Assembly: GCA_031216915.1 (NCBI GenBank)
Contig: CM062296.1
Coordinates: 148,663,340 to 148,727,339, forward strand
DNA: 64,000 nucleotides
Reading direction: 5' to 3'
Origin: Pictodentalium vernedei
Taxonomy: Eukaryota; Mollusca; Scaphopoda; Dentaliida; Dentaliidae
Positions within the stretch are counted from its first letter, which is position 1. Every line of letters begins with the position of its first letter. Below the pieces are notes generated by a model. The model was not told where the DNA came from. It did no database searches and saw nothing but the letters and a program-made list of their open reading frames with translations. The position numbers and the translations under genes were made by a program. Below are positions 11,652 through 22,244 of this stretch, piece after piece.

Positions 11652-12010
11652 GTGAAATCCAGCCACCAAGCCTACGCTTTCTATCGCCGCAAGCACGACA
11701 CAGTAATGCTCGCGATAGATAGATTAGCCTTCGTGTTTGGGTTCTTGTTACAATTGGAAAATCCGTCAGTACAAAATTATCATTGAAGGCTGAGAAACAC
11801 AAGATGATAAAAGTGTGTGCCGATGGGAATCTCCTTTCCGCAAGCGACATAAACAGCACGACCCAGTCGTGCTCGCGATTGAAGGCGTATCCCTGGTAGC
11901 TGGATTCTTGAATACAATTGAGATATTAGTAGGTACAGGATTATCGCTGAAAGCTGCGAAACACGAGAAGATAAGAGTGCTAGCCTATGGGAATCTTCGT
12001 TCCGTAAGCG
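11652..12010. repeat. Tandem duplication, about 165-bp unit, two copies
   Basis: The block ending in CCGATGGGAATCTCCTTTCC (about 11820) recurs diverged about 165 bp later (CTATGGGAATCTTCGTTCC). Intervening blocks such as GAGAAACACAAGATGATAA and GCGAAACACGAGAAGATAA line up at the same offset. The ORF at 11815-12072 arises from this repeat and I do not call it a gene. Confidence 0.6.
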
Positions 12011-12081
12011 TCATAGTCTTTTCTTTTCACATACCGGTACACACAGATATGAGTTCAGTCAAATCGCGGTAGGTGCGTGAA

Positions 12082-12332
12082 CCCTTTACCTAACATGAAA
12101 AGCAGACGACACTTGCAAACAAAATTCTTGAAAACCTTTTTTTTTTTCAATTTTTGTCTCAAAAAAAAAAAAAGGTTCTGACCCCTCTTTGGAACGAGCT
12201 CGTCGAGGTCGTTCCAAAGAGGGGTCATATTCTATGTTTTTTGGACATAAAATGAATAAAAAATAATGAAAGTTAATTGGCAATTTTTGTGAATAGCGCT
12301 GACCGGTTTTGACCGATACGTTGGTTAAAGGG
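12082..12332. mobile_element. piggyBac-like MITE subfamily A
   Basis: The termini CCCTTTACCTAACATG and CGTTGGTTAAAGGG have TTAA on the right and TGAA (one change) on the left. The central palindrome is CTTTGGAACGAGCTCGTCGA with GGTCGTTCCAAAG. Confidence 0.88.
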
Positions 12333-12399
12333 TTAAAGCAAAACAGCGCGCCTGGTTGCGAAATTAGGTGCACGTTTCATTGTACGCCTGCATGTTCAC

Positions 12400-12540
12400 A
12401 GATTGAAAGCCATCTGGGGACTCCGGCAGTTAACTTTTGCCCAGTAGTTCTCTCAGGAACTCCGTATTCCGCAAGCGTAAAATATTTCGACATCAGATGA
12501 CACAAATTGTTGAAAGTGTCGTTAAATCCTAATACACGAA
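12400..12540 (+). repeat. Decayed SINE 3' part with beta tail
   Basis: Blocks resembling CTCAGGAACTCCGTATTCCG and the tail GAAAGTGTCGTTAAATCCTA match the SINE beta tail in the plus direction. The copy is strongly diverged. Confidence 0.45.
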
Positions 12541-12711
12541 CATACAGAAAATATACATACTTGCCTTTTATGTCTAAATATCGATGGGTAGTGGTGATAT
12601 TTTGTTGTGATATATAAATACTATAGCTTTAAGATGTGATCGATTCTTTCCAAGCTGCCATCAAGGTTTAAATAAACCCGTTCAACAATGATTCCCTGAA
12701 TTGTATTGTCT

Positions 12712-13565
12712 TTAATGACACGCCTGTTCTATGAAATCCCCATCTAAAGCAGCACTAAACCATGCGGAAAAGGAAACCGGTCCGCAGACATGAGTCGAAG
12801 GGAAATCGTCGACGAACTATTTTTAACCCTTTACCTAACATGAAAAGCAGATGACGCTTGCAAAAAAAATTCTTGAATAACTGATTTTTTTCATTTTTTG
12901 TCTCAAAAACATAGGTTATGACCCCTCGTTGGAACGAGCTCGACGAGCTCGTTCCAACGAGGGGTCATAACCTATGTTTTTGAGACAAAAAATGAAAATA
13001 TTTTGAAAATTAATTGGCGATTTTTGAGAATAGCGCTGGCCGGTTTTGGCCGTTACGTTGGGTAAAGAGTTAAATAAAAGCGAAATTTCACTGAATGTTT
13101 TTACAAATCGTGCACCGCAATTGCAATTTGAATCGCTAGCGATAGCTCAAAATACTAACATGGGTTCCCTCGCAAACCTGGTTGGCGATAAAATGTGTTC
13201 TTTTTGTTGATAGTATCGTCCCCCGAGTTCCTATGTGTTCTATGTGCCTACTGGCACATTGAACACATACGAAATCTATTGCACGCCTGTTCTTTGAAAT
13301 CTCCATCTACAACAACACAAAACCATGAGAAAAATAAAAATCTGTTACACGCCTGTTCTTTCAAATCCCCATCTACAGCAAACTAAATCATGCGAAAAAT
13401 GAAACGGGAATCGTTGACGGAATATTTTTAAAGAGAAGCGAAATTTCATTGGACTTTTCTACAAATAGTTCACCGCAATTACAGTTTGAATCGGTAGGGA
13501 TAGTTAAACATAGCAATATGGGTCCCCTCGCAAATTAGGCTGGCGATAAAATGCGTTATTTTTGT
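12712..13565 (-). mobile_element. Foldback family E, two head-to-tail units
   Basis: Reading the minus strand, two successive E units are seen. Each has the GCGATTCAAATTG block, CTTCT-TTTAAAAATA block and minisatellite units (13277-13410 and 12715-12790), separated by the GTTCTATGTG hairpin (13205-13270). The distal unit is interrupted at its TTAA by a piggyBac-like MITE at 12827-13069. Confidence 0.7.
12827..13069. mobile_element. piggyBac-like MITE A, nested in E
   Basis: TTAA at 12823-12826 and 13070-13073 flanks CCCTTTACCTAACATG and ACGTTGGGTAAAGA. The inner arms form one very long palindrome (12895-12995) centred on GAGCTCGACGAGCTC. The host E sequence reads CTATTTTTAA on one side and ATAAAAGCG on the other, as in uninterrupted copies. 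Confidence 0.92.
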
Positions 13566-13569
13566 TGAT

Positions 13570-14455
13570 ATAGTCAGTCAGGCAGTAACGGGTCACAAGC
13601 AGTAACGGGTCTGGCGATGTTGAGCCTTAAAAAACTCGACTTTGAAGAGCATTTCAAAGCAGAATTTTACGCTGGGTTTGTGAAGTAATATGTTGCCCGT
13701 CGTCTTTGAAAGTTTCGCGAGTTCATTGTAGTTTTTTGTTGACAAAAGCGATTTTTTTAAAAACAAATAGATTGAATGTGCGCCAGAAGAAAATTTCGAC
13801 ACGCGAAACCGCAAAAAAAGGTTTCGTCTCAACTACGGGAAGAGAAATATAAAGAGTGTGAATGTAATTATTATTATTTGAACAGGTTTGTCTGAGCTTC
13901 AGATTCACGATAAAATAATTTGGATAAATATTGGGCATCACGATATATTTATTCCGTTTTAACAGCGAGTCGGGTTGTCAATACCGGGTCACTGTCAGAC
14001 ATGCACAGTAAAACCCATTGAAACACTGCTCAGGTTGATCTATTTTTTAGAAAATTAACGCAAAACTACTGTATTTGATCCACTTCGCTTTCACTTCTTT
14101 CTGCTGTAAAAGTTATGACTAGTGTGGTGAAATTAATTCAGAGAAGACACAAAAGACTTTTTGCGTCCAATAAATACATATAATGTGAGAAAATAGATGG
14201 CAGTGGATATCAAAGATGGTGATTCTTTATAGACACAAGCGACCCGTTACTGACCAAATTGCGGCAGTCAAACGATCTAATTTTATAAAATAAACAGAAG
14301 CTTTATCTGAAGAAGTCCGCTGCAATAATGAGTGTCAGATACCTGTTTGTCAATAACAAAAAAAAAAAAAAACAACAAAATTTGGATAACTTATTTTATT
14401 TGAGAGAAATAAACAAAAATATATAAAAGGTGACCTGTTATGCACCGAATGACTG
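13570..14455. other. No recognised feature
   Basis: Short ORFs on the minus strand (13593-13941) show no motif. GTAACGGGTC-like direct repeats occur near 13580-13610 and ACCCGTTAC recurs near 14238. Nothing else is recognised. Confidence 0.4.
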
Positions 14456-14459
14456 TAGT

Positions 14460-14738
14460 TCGTCTCTTGAGTTCGAATGTGTTCTATGTGACAACTGGCA
14501 CATAGAACACATTGGAACTCAGGGGATGAGTTGTCAAGTGAATTGCTGAGTGTCCTTCTAATGATTGCTTTAATACACTTGAAGGCGTGTACTGCACACA
14601 GAACGACACACGCGTGTGAAAGGGGTTAATCGATATGGCACTTGTGTCATCGCGGAAGGACAAAACTGTTTCTTTTCGCGCAGGCACTCGTGCCATATCG
14701 ATTAACCCATTCACACGTGTGTCGTTCTATGTATATAT
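14460..14738 (-). mobile_element. Foldback family E, partial copy with altered palindrome
   Basis: The GTTCTATGTG hairpin (14470-14523) and the terminal palindrome arms (14600-14735; GGGGTTAATCGATATGGCAC and its complement) are present. The palindrome has a 50-bp loop with ATCGCGGAAGGACAAAACTG that copy 3 lacks. The minisatellite is absent. Confidence 0.6.
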
Positions 14739-14924
14739 TGTCTTTTACATTACGATCTGGGATTAGTATACATTATAGAGAGTACTTTGTAGCGTAGCAT
14801 ATAGAATATTAGTACTTGAGTAGAAAGTGGATGCAGAGACAGAAGGGAGAAAACGTGTAGTGGGGAGGAAGTAAGGAAAGAAGGGGCGGACCAGTATCCT
14901 CCAGTAGTACATCGCATGTTGTTG

Positions 14925-16375
14925 GTATCCCCAACTACGCAGATGAGGATATGGGGGACTTGAGGTCAGAGAGAGATTTCCTGAAGGGCCTCATGGCTTG
15001 GAGGATATGAGTGACGATAGATTATACCTCACCGAGAGGTTTCCTCGTGTCCCTCATGGCCTCATACAATGAAAAAGTGTGCCGCATGCCAGTGGTTGTT
15101 AGGTTGGGGTGATGGAAGTGGGGAGCCCTGGGACATAGCCGTTCAATAGCGGGGTGGGGATGTGAGGGAAGATAAAATTTTTATCTTACTGGGGATTTCC
15201 TCGTCGCCCTCATGGGATGAGAAATTACATATTTTAACTGAACGGGGATTTCCTCCCGGCCCTCAACGCCTCAAATGATGAAAAGGGGTGACAAAGGCTA
15301 CTGGATTGCAAGGTCTTGGTGCTGGAAGTCGGGGTGCCATGTGATATGGCTCTTCAGTACTCAGACGAGAATATCAGGGACTTGAGGTTAGACCTCATTA
15401 ACCCTTTACGTAACAGCCAAAGCCGTTCATCTGTAATCACAAAAACACCATTCTATTTTCATTATTTTTTTCGTTTTTGTCTCCAAACCATATCTTATGG
15501 CCTCTCACTGGAACGAGCTCATTCCAATGAGGGTTCATAAACTGTTTTGACGCAAAAAGTTAAAAAAATAGTTATTCAAGAATTTTATTTGCAAGTGTCG
15601 TCTGCTTTTCGTGCTGGGTAAAGGGTTAAAAGGATTTCCTCATCAGTACTTTTATGTTGAGAGAAGAACATCCAAGTCTATCTACCCTGGGTAATGGCAG
15701 TGGGCGAATCGAGTAATATGACTGGGTCTACATACATGTAGAATATGGCGAAGGCAGTGGGTGGTATAAGACATAGCTAAGGCTGAATAGAATGTCATAG
15801 GGTAAAACTAGATAGAACTGGGCCTATGATGGGTACAGTACGTCGATAAATAAGTGGAACAATGCAGACAAACGAGGATTCGGGGAGTATTCGAGCTAGA
15901 TAAAGTCAATATCGTTATTTTTCGGTATTTGACGGGTTATTTGTAGTGTTTTGTCATAAACTCGTTGAATGGAACACACCTTTTGAGAACCTATAGCACT
16001 ATGTGGTACTCTTATTAGATCAAGATGTGGACATTGCCGCGTCCGTTTTCAGCGATTTTTGGTAGCCGCCGGGTCCATTTTGGGTAATTAGATATACTCC
16101 CATTCAATGGAACATTTCTGCTGAACACACCCTTCCTCTTAGAGATCCTCCAGGCTCATAAGAAACACGTGTTTCCATAGAAGTCAATAGAAACGAAATG
16201 GCGGTCTCCAGCACGTGCATGCGCACTAGCACCAAGTATAACCATAACAAAGACGTCACAACATGATCGCTCACGCGGGCTCCCGTGGCAACACAAGAAC
16301 ACTGCTGCATGATGCCACGTTATGAGTTTTGCCCGGGGTACCTGAAAATGGGTTGAAATGTGCGAGTACTACAAC
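14925..16375. mobile_element. Element L, copy 1 (diverged)
   Basis: Repeated blocks with CCTCATGGCCTCATAC and TTTCCTC (14930-15330) match the 29.8-30.2 kb part of element L2. The stretch 16130-16370, with CATGCGCACT, CGCTCACGCGGG and CCGGGGTACCTG, matches the right end of L2 at 30640-30930. The left terminus is not clear. A piggyBac-like MITE is inserted at 15402-15625. Confidence 0.5.
15402..15625. mobile_element. piggyBac-like MITE A, nested in L1
   Basis: TTAA at 15398-15401 and 15626-15629 flanks CCCTTTACGTAACAGCC and CGTGCTGGGTAAAGGG. The central palindrome is shortened (CACTGGAACGAGCTC / ATTCCAATGAGGG). Confidence 0.85.
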
Positions 16376-16689
16376 TGATACTAATATATTTTTGTATAGT
16401 CGGTGGTCTCAAAGTTACCAAATTAGGACACTATTCTTCTTGGAAATTCTACTGATAATAAACAGAAACATGCTTGATAGGTGATGACAACGTAAGTTCA
16501 TGGCTATGTGGACACATTACAAATCATACATTTTCACACATTAAACATTTTGTTGTACCTTTTGGTAAATACCTTGCATTTTTAAAGCACTTGTAAAAAA
16601 AAATACACAAATGTGGTAATGCCGTACGGTTACGAATTTGAAAGGATAGATATTGAAGATGCGTTTTCCAAAACAAATTTAAAAAAAAT

Positions 16690-16755
16690 AACTTATAGAC
16701 CCTCATTGGAACGAGCTCATTGAACCCGTTCCGATGAGTGGTTACAAGCTACAGA
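16690..16755. mobile_element. piggyBac-like MITE A, core fragment
   Basis: Only the decayed central palindrome (CCTCATTGGAACGAGCTCAT / CCCGTTCCGATGAG) and nearby bases are readable; the ends are gone. Confidence 0.45.
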
Positions 16756-16756
16756 A

Positions 16757-16986
16757 CATGGCGAGTGGATTATTACTAAAATCACTCGTGGGGTGGTGTC
16801 TCCACTTAGACAAAAAATCCTTGTCTGGGAAAAAGCATTAGAACGACGAGCAAACTTTCATGCAGAAACCGGAGGTCCCTTGGCTAAAACTGTACTTGCC
16901 CTTTTCATGTATTACCACAGGAATCGAATGGTGTTGTATGGGTAGAGATACCACTTCACGAGTGATATAGTAACAATCCACTCTTC
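16757..16986. mobile_element. MITE family M, copy 1
   Basis: The arms GAGTGGATTATTACTAAAAT (16759 on) and the matching complement ending ATAGTAACAATCCACTC (about 16982) enclose about 150 bp. The arms continue with CACTCGTGGGGTGGT and ACCACTTCACGAGTG. A second copy is at 57846-58076. Confidence 0.7.
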
Positions 16987-17014
16987 AAAATGTGTAAAAA
17001 TAAGTATTCAATAA

Positions 17015-17016
17015 AT

Positions 17017-17071
<55 letters not shown>

Positions 17072-17265
17072 TAGGGGTTCAACGACATTTTCGACAGCCA
17101 GGGTCACCTCGTGTCGGGCAGTTTTACGGGTAGAGGTAGCTGGAGTACCCGAAAAGAATCACCGCGCAATGGCGTGCAACTGTCAGACGTACTAACTCCG
17201 CACAAGCAGGGGCAGCATTGGTTGAAGGAAAGTGCACCATCGATGTGCGGTTACCCCGGGATTCT
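17015..17265 (-). repeat. SINE, beta tail, 5'-truncated, with (TTTA)n tail
   Basis: A pure (TTTA)n array of about 14 units precedes TTCAACGACATTTTCGACAG and the inverted SINE body up to GCACCATCGATGTGCGGTTA. The head is missing. The array is the 3' tail of a minus-strand SINE. Confidence 0.8.
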
Positions 17266-17964
17266 TACATAGCGTGAAATTTTGTTGACGTAGTTCATGC
17301 GGGTATAAGGGAATTACCAGACGAACATCCTTACACATCCCCCACCAGAACTAACTAGGCTAAGCGGAAGATTTTATTTTTTCTGTAGATCCAAACCAAG
17401 ATCAAACAGCGGGTCATACATACACAAGGACTAAAAGTACGTTGCTAAAAACAATGCGTTGTTTGACGGTGCAGGCTAGGCGCAGACTAAGTGCATGTTG
17501 GTATTTTCAATTAAAAAGTCTTTACCAGTTTCACTGAAGATTTGTTTTAGCCATCAGACGTGAATAACGTGTATCAATAGTGGGCGGATGTTGGGAGCGA
17601 AAACGAAAATTTTCATTTTTGATTCACAGGTCGCAGAGTCACGTAATTATTTGCAGTTGCATTCGATGTTTTGTAAAGAATTTCAAACAACGGAAATGAG
17701 GAACTGCTCAGGTAGGAGGAAGCATTGAAAGCACAAATTATCTCCTATCGTTGGCAAGTCTGGTGCGTATTAATGGTGCGTATTAATGGAAGGGTAGTAA
17801 TCTAACCGTTGGAACACAGAAAGCCTTGGCAGAGAAAACGTACGTTTGATATAGAAGGCCGCGTCACCTTGGGGTGTCGTCAGTAACGCAGTGGTGATAA
17901 CCCGCCTGCCTTAGAGAGAGAACGAGGTCGGTGTATGGTGATACGTCTCTTATTGACCAGACCT

Positions 17965-18165
17965 AAAGCTTGTGGGGTGCCTGGGGCGTCCTGTTGCAAC
18001 GCACTTTGCAATAAAAGTTGAAAAATGTAATAACTATTAGAAAATACAACTACATGGACTGGAAAAAACGTTGCAAAATGTAATAAAGTATTTTCAAGCG
18101 CAGCAATCAAACTAATTCTTTATATTATACACTTATTAATAGAAAATTGTATTTGTAAATAGTGA
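17965..18165 (+). repeat. Polinton-like element, left terminal inverted repeat
   Basis: It is complementary to 22245-22470. The outer part (CAACGCACTTTGCAATAAAAG), the core (TACAACTACATGGACTGG) and the inner part (CTAATTCTTTATATTATACA) all have counterparts. This side has one copy of a subrepeat that is present twice on the right. Confidence 0.8.
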
Positions 18166-18665
18166 ATTTGGAGCTGTGTTCGCCCTATTTCCTCACATCT
18201 CGCAAATATAAGAGTGCATGGAGACCTGTGATGTCCTTATGTCCTCATACCACGCAAATCAACATAATATATTCTGATTGAAAATGACAAAGGGTGTTAC
18301 CAAGTGAAAGAGTAAGTGTATGCGAATTATATTAATGCATTCACAGAGCAAAAGCACGAACCAACTGAAATAATTGTCCGATCCCCTGCCGCGCCTTCTT
18401 TAAGCCATGTGTCTGCACACTAATGTATAGAGTGTGTCGTAATGAGGCAGAGGTAGAATAATAGAGAGGAGGGAGGGGGTAGAGAGATACTCTTAAGGGT
18501 GAATTTAAAAAGGAAAAAAAAGTTAGTTTTGTGTGAGAAAAGATAGTCGGTCGATTGAATAAACGTTAATGATCTGAGTGTAGCGAAGAAATGTTTGATC
18601 TATTTCTGCCACTGAACCGACACATTGCGTGAAATATATCTGAAAGAGCATTTTGGATTAACCCA

Positions 18666-19062
18666 CAGACACTCGTGTTTAGAGTGAGTATTGAAAGCAA
18701 AAGACCAACGCAACATTTAACCTACTGGGATACGGCTGATGAATTTAGGGAGAATTTTTTACAAGTGTACTCTGAGTGCATAGAAAAAGAAATAAAGTTG
18801 GAATTGGAGACTCTGTGGTTTGGTTGTATAAATGGATCATCGAGACAAAGTGGCCATGGCTAGTGTACGGGGAAGCTCCTGGACAGACCAGCTTGTTTTT
18901 ATATCGCATTGAGCAAAGTTGAAAGAGATTTGATTTTTGAAAACTTTATGCGGGTAGTAACGAAGAGAGGGAAACAAGCTACGAACAATATTTTCGAAAG
19001 GTTAATCATCAGAGAAGATGTGGATAAGATTATTGTGGCTTATGCGCACTCATAGAATCCAT
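18666..19062 (+). pseudogene. Unidentified ORF remnant inside the Polinton-like element
   Basis: An open frame at 18675-18863 reads as an ordinary coding sequence (for example HLTYWDTADEFRENFLQVYS), rich in Glu and aromatic residues. A second open stretch (about 18880-19059) includes KVERDLIFENFMRV and ends with a stop after a short gap or frameshift. I do not recognise the family. Its position between the left terminal repeat and the ATPase suggests an element gene. A host-gene relic picked up by the element is possible but less likely. Confidence 0.4.
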
Positions 19063-19244
19063 ATACGATTAAATCCTGAATGTAAAGAAAACAAAATATA
19101 GTGAGCTTTATTTTGAATCCTTATTTTCTAGTCTTTACGCGTGCATGAGTTATGAATATTTGCTCGACCACTCACTGGCTAATGCAAAAGAACGTGCATC
19201 AATCCAGCTTGCTATCTACAGTGTCACGCAAGTAACAGCCTATA

Positions 19245-19689
19245 CAGTGGAACCATGTTAATTGAATAACCACCATGTTAATTGAATAATTTGCCAATAC
19301 AAATTATTCAGTTAACTGGGGTATTCAGTTAACATGGATTGTGTCACTTTCCTGTATTCTACAGATAAATTTAGCATGTATTCTAGTATATTTTGTTTGA
19401 CAGAGCCCCATGAACTCTGTCAAATAAAATATAATACATTAAATACCTGCATTGGATATACTGAGGCCAAATAAGTTTATAAACAAAGGAAAACTGGGGC
19501 GAGTCAGGGTAATTTCTCGACTGGTTACACGGTTTTCTATTCAATTAACAGGATACTACTCTGCAACCTATATTCAATTAACAGGTCAAATTTGTACTGG
19601 AGGTATGGTAAATGGTTTTGTGTTGGGAAATTATATTCAGTTGACAGGGTTATTCATTCAAGAGATATCCAATTAAGTGGGCTCCACTG
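19245..19689. mobile_element. pogo-like MITE inside the Polinton-like element
   Basis: TA dinucleotides (19243-19244 and 19690-19691) flank inverted ends CAGTGGAACCATGTTAATTG and the complement of CAGTGGAGCCCACTTAATTG. Internal copies of the ATTCAATTAACAGG motif occur in both directions. CAGTGGAACC ends with TA duplications are typical of pogo/Tigger elements. No transposase is present. Confidence 0.8.
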
Positions 19690-19828
19690 TACATTAATAT
19701 AAGCTCTATACTATCACCCCCAAAGTAATAATAAATAAAAGTAATTAAAGAAAATAAATATCAATAAATCTCCCTACGCTCCGATTGAGAGCATCAGAAT
19801 AAAAATGTACCCATCTGCATGTAACACA

Positions 19829-20500
19829 TCTATCGCGATATCCGGCACTACGTGCTCGGTCAAAACAAGATGGCGACTTAGTCTCTTTCAGCACAAAGAT
19901 GATATGTTTAGCAACCCGCCTGAGAAAGTGTTGTTACGGAATCTATAAACCCATGTATGACAAAATGGGTCAAGAACTCTCATTCGTCAAAGGTCTGCCT
20001 AGCGAAAACGACTTGCCTGATATATCCAATGAGAGCAAATGCAATTTGGTCGTTCTGGACGAATTGATGGAAGCCGTAACAGCGTCTAAGGACATGGAAA
20101 ATCTGTTATTTATCTGAATCAGAACCAGTTTAATAAAGGCAGACACGGCAGAAGTATCAACTTATTGTTATTATTTATTAATATTAATATTTATTGTTGT
20201 TTAAGGTCACATACTTGTGCACAATGACTAATCGTGACCGAGACAGTTTTACGGGTGGAGGAAGCCGGAGTACTCGGAGAGAACCACCGAGCATCGACGA
20301 GCAACTGTCAACTCCTCAACATTTTAACTCCGTTCAAGCTCCGCTCAAACAGGGTTACAGCGGTTGAAGACACGTGCACCATGGACATGCAGTGCGCCTT
20401 TGTAGACAACCGGGATAAAGTGCCTTCCCCAAGGACACATTTGTCGTTCCGGACGAGGAACATATTTCAGGACAAGAACACGATTATTTATCAGAGTGTA
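19829..20500 (+). pseudogene. Packaging ATPase remnant (A32-like, Polinton type)
   Basis: A decayed ATPase frame starts near 19829. A strand-plus-P-loop segment reads SIAISGTTCSVKT (19829-19867): the loop keeps the first Gly and the Lys-Thr but has lost the Gly before Lys. A frameshift near 19930 leads to the open frame at 19899-20117. The Walker B strand NLVVLDEL is at 20043-20066 with the Asp-Glu pair intact. A small deletion with frame change follows at about 20115 (NQNQFNKGRHGRSI in the next frame). A minus-strand SINE (20164-20437) then replaces a segment, and a C-terminal end with LSFRTRNIF is seen at 20438-20500. The family would pump element DNA into capsids; this copy cannot be functional. 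Confidence 0.7.
20164..20437 (-). repeat. SINE, alpha tail, inserted in the ATPase remnant
   Basis: A T/A-rich tail is followed by TTTAAGGTCACATACTTGTG and the inverted body to CTTCCCCAAGGACACA, where the head is cut off. ATPase-like coding sequence lies on both sides. Part of the ATPase appears to have been lost at the junction. Confidence 0.8.
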
Positions 20501-20783
20501 TAAACGACCAGAAAGAAGTTATCATATCTCACGTCTTATAGAAGACTCCAATATTTTGGGAATGATCAGGGATCAATTGGAAGGCCCAAAGCACGTGATT
20601 CTTAAAGGACAATCAGACTTTGCCAGGGTAGTTCTTGACAGCAACGTACCATCAGAAATACTCTCACCCAAACCTCAAATATGTGAGTGTGTTTCTAGAA
20701 CGACCCCGGCAACAACAAAAATCCCACGAAAGCGAAAGAATGACCCCACAAAGAAGAAGAATTCCAAGTGGTTAAAATTATGA
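20496..20783 (+). CDS. ORF upstream of integrase, unknown, inactive element context
   Basis: An open frame of 95 codons has a basic C-terminus (KIPRKRKNDPTKKKNSK) that looks like a nuclear or nucleic-acid-binding tail. I do not recognise it. Its stop codon overlaps the first ATG of the integrase remnant in the form ATGA (20780-20783), a compact arrangement seen in viral-type elements. The frame directly follows the ATPase C-terminus, so it could be a small structural gene or the N-terminal part of a longer protein shifted out of the integrase frame. Confidence 0.4.
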   Translation: MYKRPERSYHISRLIEDSNILGMIRDQLEGPKHVILKGQSDFARVVLDSNVPSEILSPKPQICECVSRTTPATTKIPRKRKNDPTKKKNSKWLKL

Positions 20784-22158
20784 AATACGAGGACTATCTC
20801 AAGGACATATGTTGCGAGCCCACCCATGCTGCCGCCTATGCTGGCGCTGACAAGCTGTATATAATCGCTCGCAAAGAAAGCCGTTTCGTCTTGAGCAGAA
20901 AGAAGATAAAGGACTGGCTATCCAAGCAATAGAGTTATTCAGTGCACAAAGAAGAGAAAACAAAATTTAAGAGAAGGAAGGTTGTGGTACCCTATGTGGA
21001 TTTTCAATTGGATGTTGACTCGGCCTATATGGACAAATACGGAGAAGAAAACAACGGCTACCTGTATTTAACTTTGGCAATATATATCATGTCTAAGTAC
21101 GTATGGCACATGGGGCACGATGATGCCGTGTACTAGGGCGTACTGCGCGTCGATGGTGCGCATGTCTTCAACCAATCTAACCCTGCCTGTGCTGTAGTGC
21201 GGAGTTACGATGTTGGGGAGCTGGCAGCTGCTCGCCGTTGCTCGGTGGTTCCCTCCGGTTACTCCGGCTTCCTCCACCTGTAAAACTGTCACGGTCATGA
21301 TTAGCCATTGTGCATTAGTGTGTATGTGACCATAAACACCAATAACTAAATAAATAAATACGTGTGGACTGTCCCACTGAGAACCAAAACCGGCAAGGAA
21401 ATGGTGAATGCCTTTAAAACCATTTTCGTAGGAGGCAGAATGCCACAGAAAATTCGCTCAGATCCTGGCGCAGAGTACGTAAATGCACCATTCAAGCATT
21501 ACTTCAAGATTAATGCAGTTGAGCACTTTATTACGAACAACATAGGAAAAGCAAACTATACCGACCGTGCAAATAAAACGATAAAATGCGTTTGGCTCGT
21601 TACACGACTCACAAACAAAGGTACAGTTGGATAGACGCTCTTCCGACGGTGACAAATAGTTACAACGAAACCTATCACAAAACGATTAAGAGACGGCCGA
21701 CGAGCGTCAAACACGCAGACTCTGTAGCCCTATGGAAATTACTCTATAGACTCTCCAATAAGCATAGTGTTTTGAAGTATAATTTTGAAATCGGAGATAT
21801 CGTTAGGATCTCCTTTCTGAGAAGGCAGTTTCAGAGGGAATATGCCGAGCGTTGGACGCGTGAACCGTTCGTGATAACCGAACGTTGCATGAGGCAGGGT
21901 ATTCATGTACCACAATACAAGTTGAAAGAATATTCGGTAGAAATCATTGCAGGTGCTTTCTATCAGAATGAGCTTGGCAAGGCATGCGAGCAAGACGTGT
22001 ATCTGGTTGACAGAGTGATAAAATCCAGGAAGAGGGGTGGAAAAAAGGAATTCTTGGTCAGTTGGAAAGGATGGCCGAGCCCGAGATATGATTCGTGGAT
22101 CAACGAGGACGATCTCTTCTCCGTAAATAAAGAGTCATCCTCGAATGCCCCTTCATAA
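20780..22158 (+). pseudogene. Polinton-type integrase with chromodomain, interrupted
   Basis: The frame begins at ATG 20780. A helical N-terminal part (KYEDYLKDICCEPTHAAAYA) is cut by an in-frame TAG at 20930. The rve-type core follows: first Asp in QLDVDSAYMD (about 21000) and second Asp in IRSDPGAEYV (about 21450). The third acidic position is Asp in TDRANKT instead of the usual Glu, 33 residues on. A SINE interrupts the core at 21107-21358 and a one-base frameshift lies near 21590. The last frame (21586-22158) carries the C-terminal part, including a chromodomain (KKEFLVSWKGWPSPRYDSWI). The family joins element ends to target DNA; this copy is dead. The Tyr-Val-Trp codons are duplicated by the SINE target duplication. 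Confidence 0.85.
21107..21358 (+). repeat. SINE, alpha tail, 5'-truncated, inside integrase
   Basis: The target duplication is TACGTATGG (21098-21106) and TACGTGTGG (21359-21367), one change apart. The copy starts within the GGGGCACGATGATGCCGTGT block and ends with AACACCAATAACTAAATAAA. The head is absent. Confidence 0.9.
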
Positions 22159-22244
22159 CCGCTGTGATTCGCTTCCCGTGAAAAAACAAACCATGGGAGT
22201 GAGGAAACATTTGGCATTGTTCGAGTTATTGCTTAAGACGACCG

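Noticed and set aside
12900..12995. Rho-independent terminator
   Set aside because: The large palindrome is the inner arm of a piggyBac-like MITE in a eukaryotic sequence.
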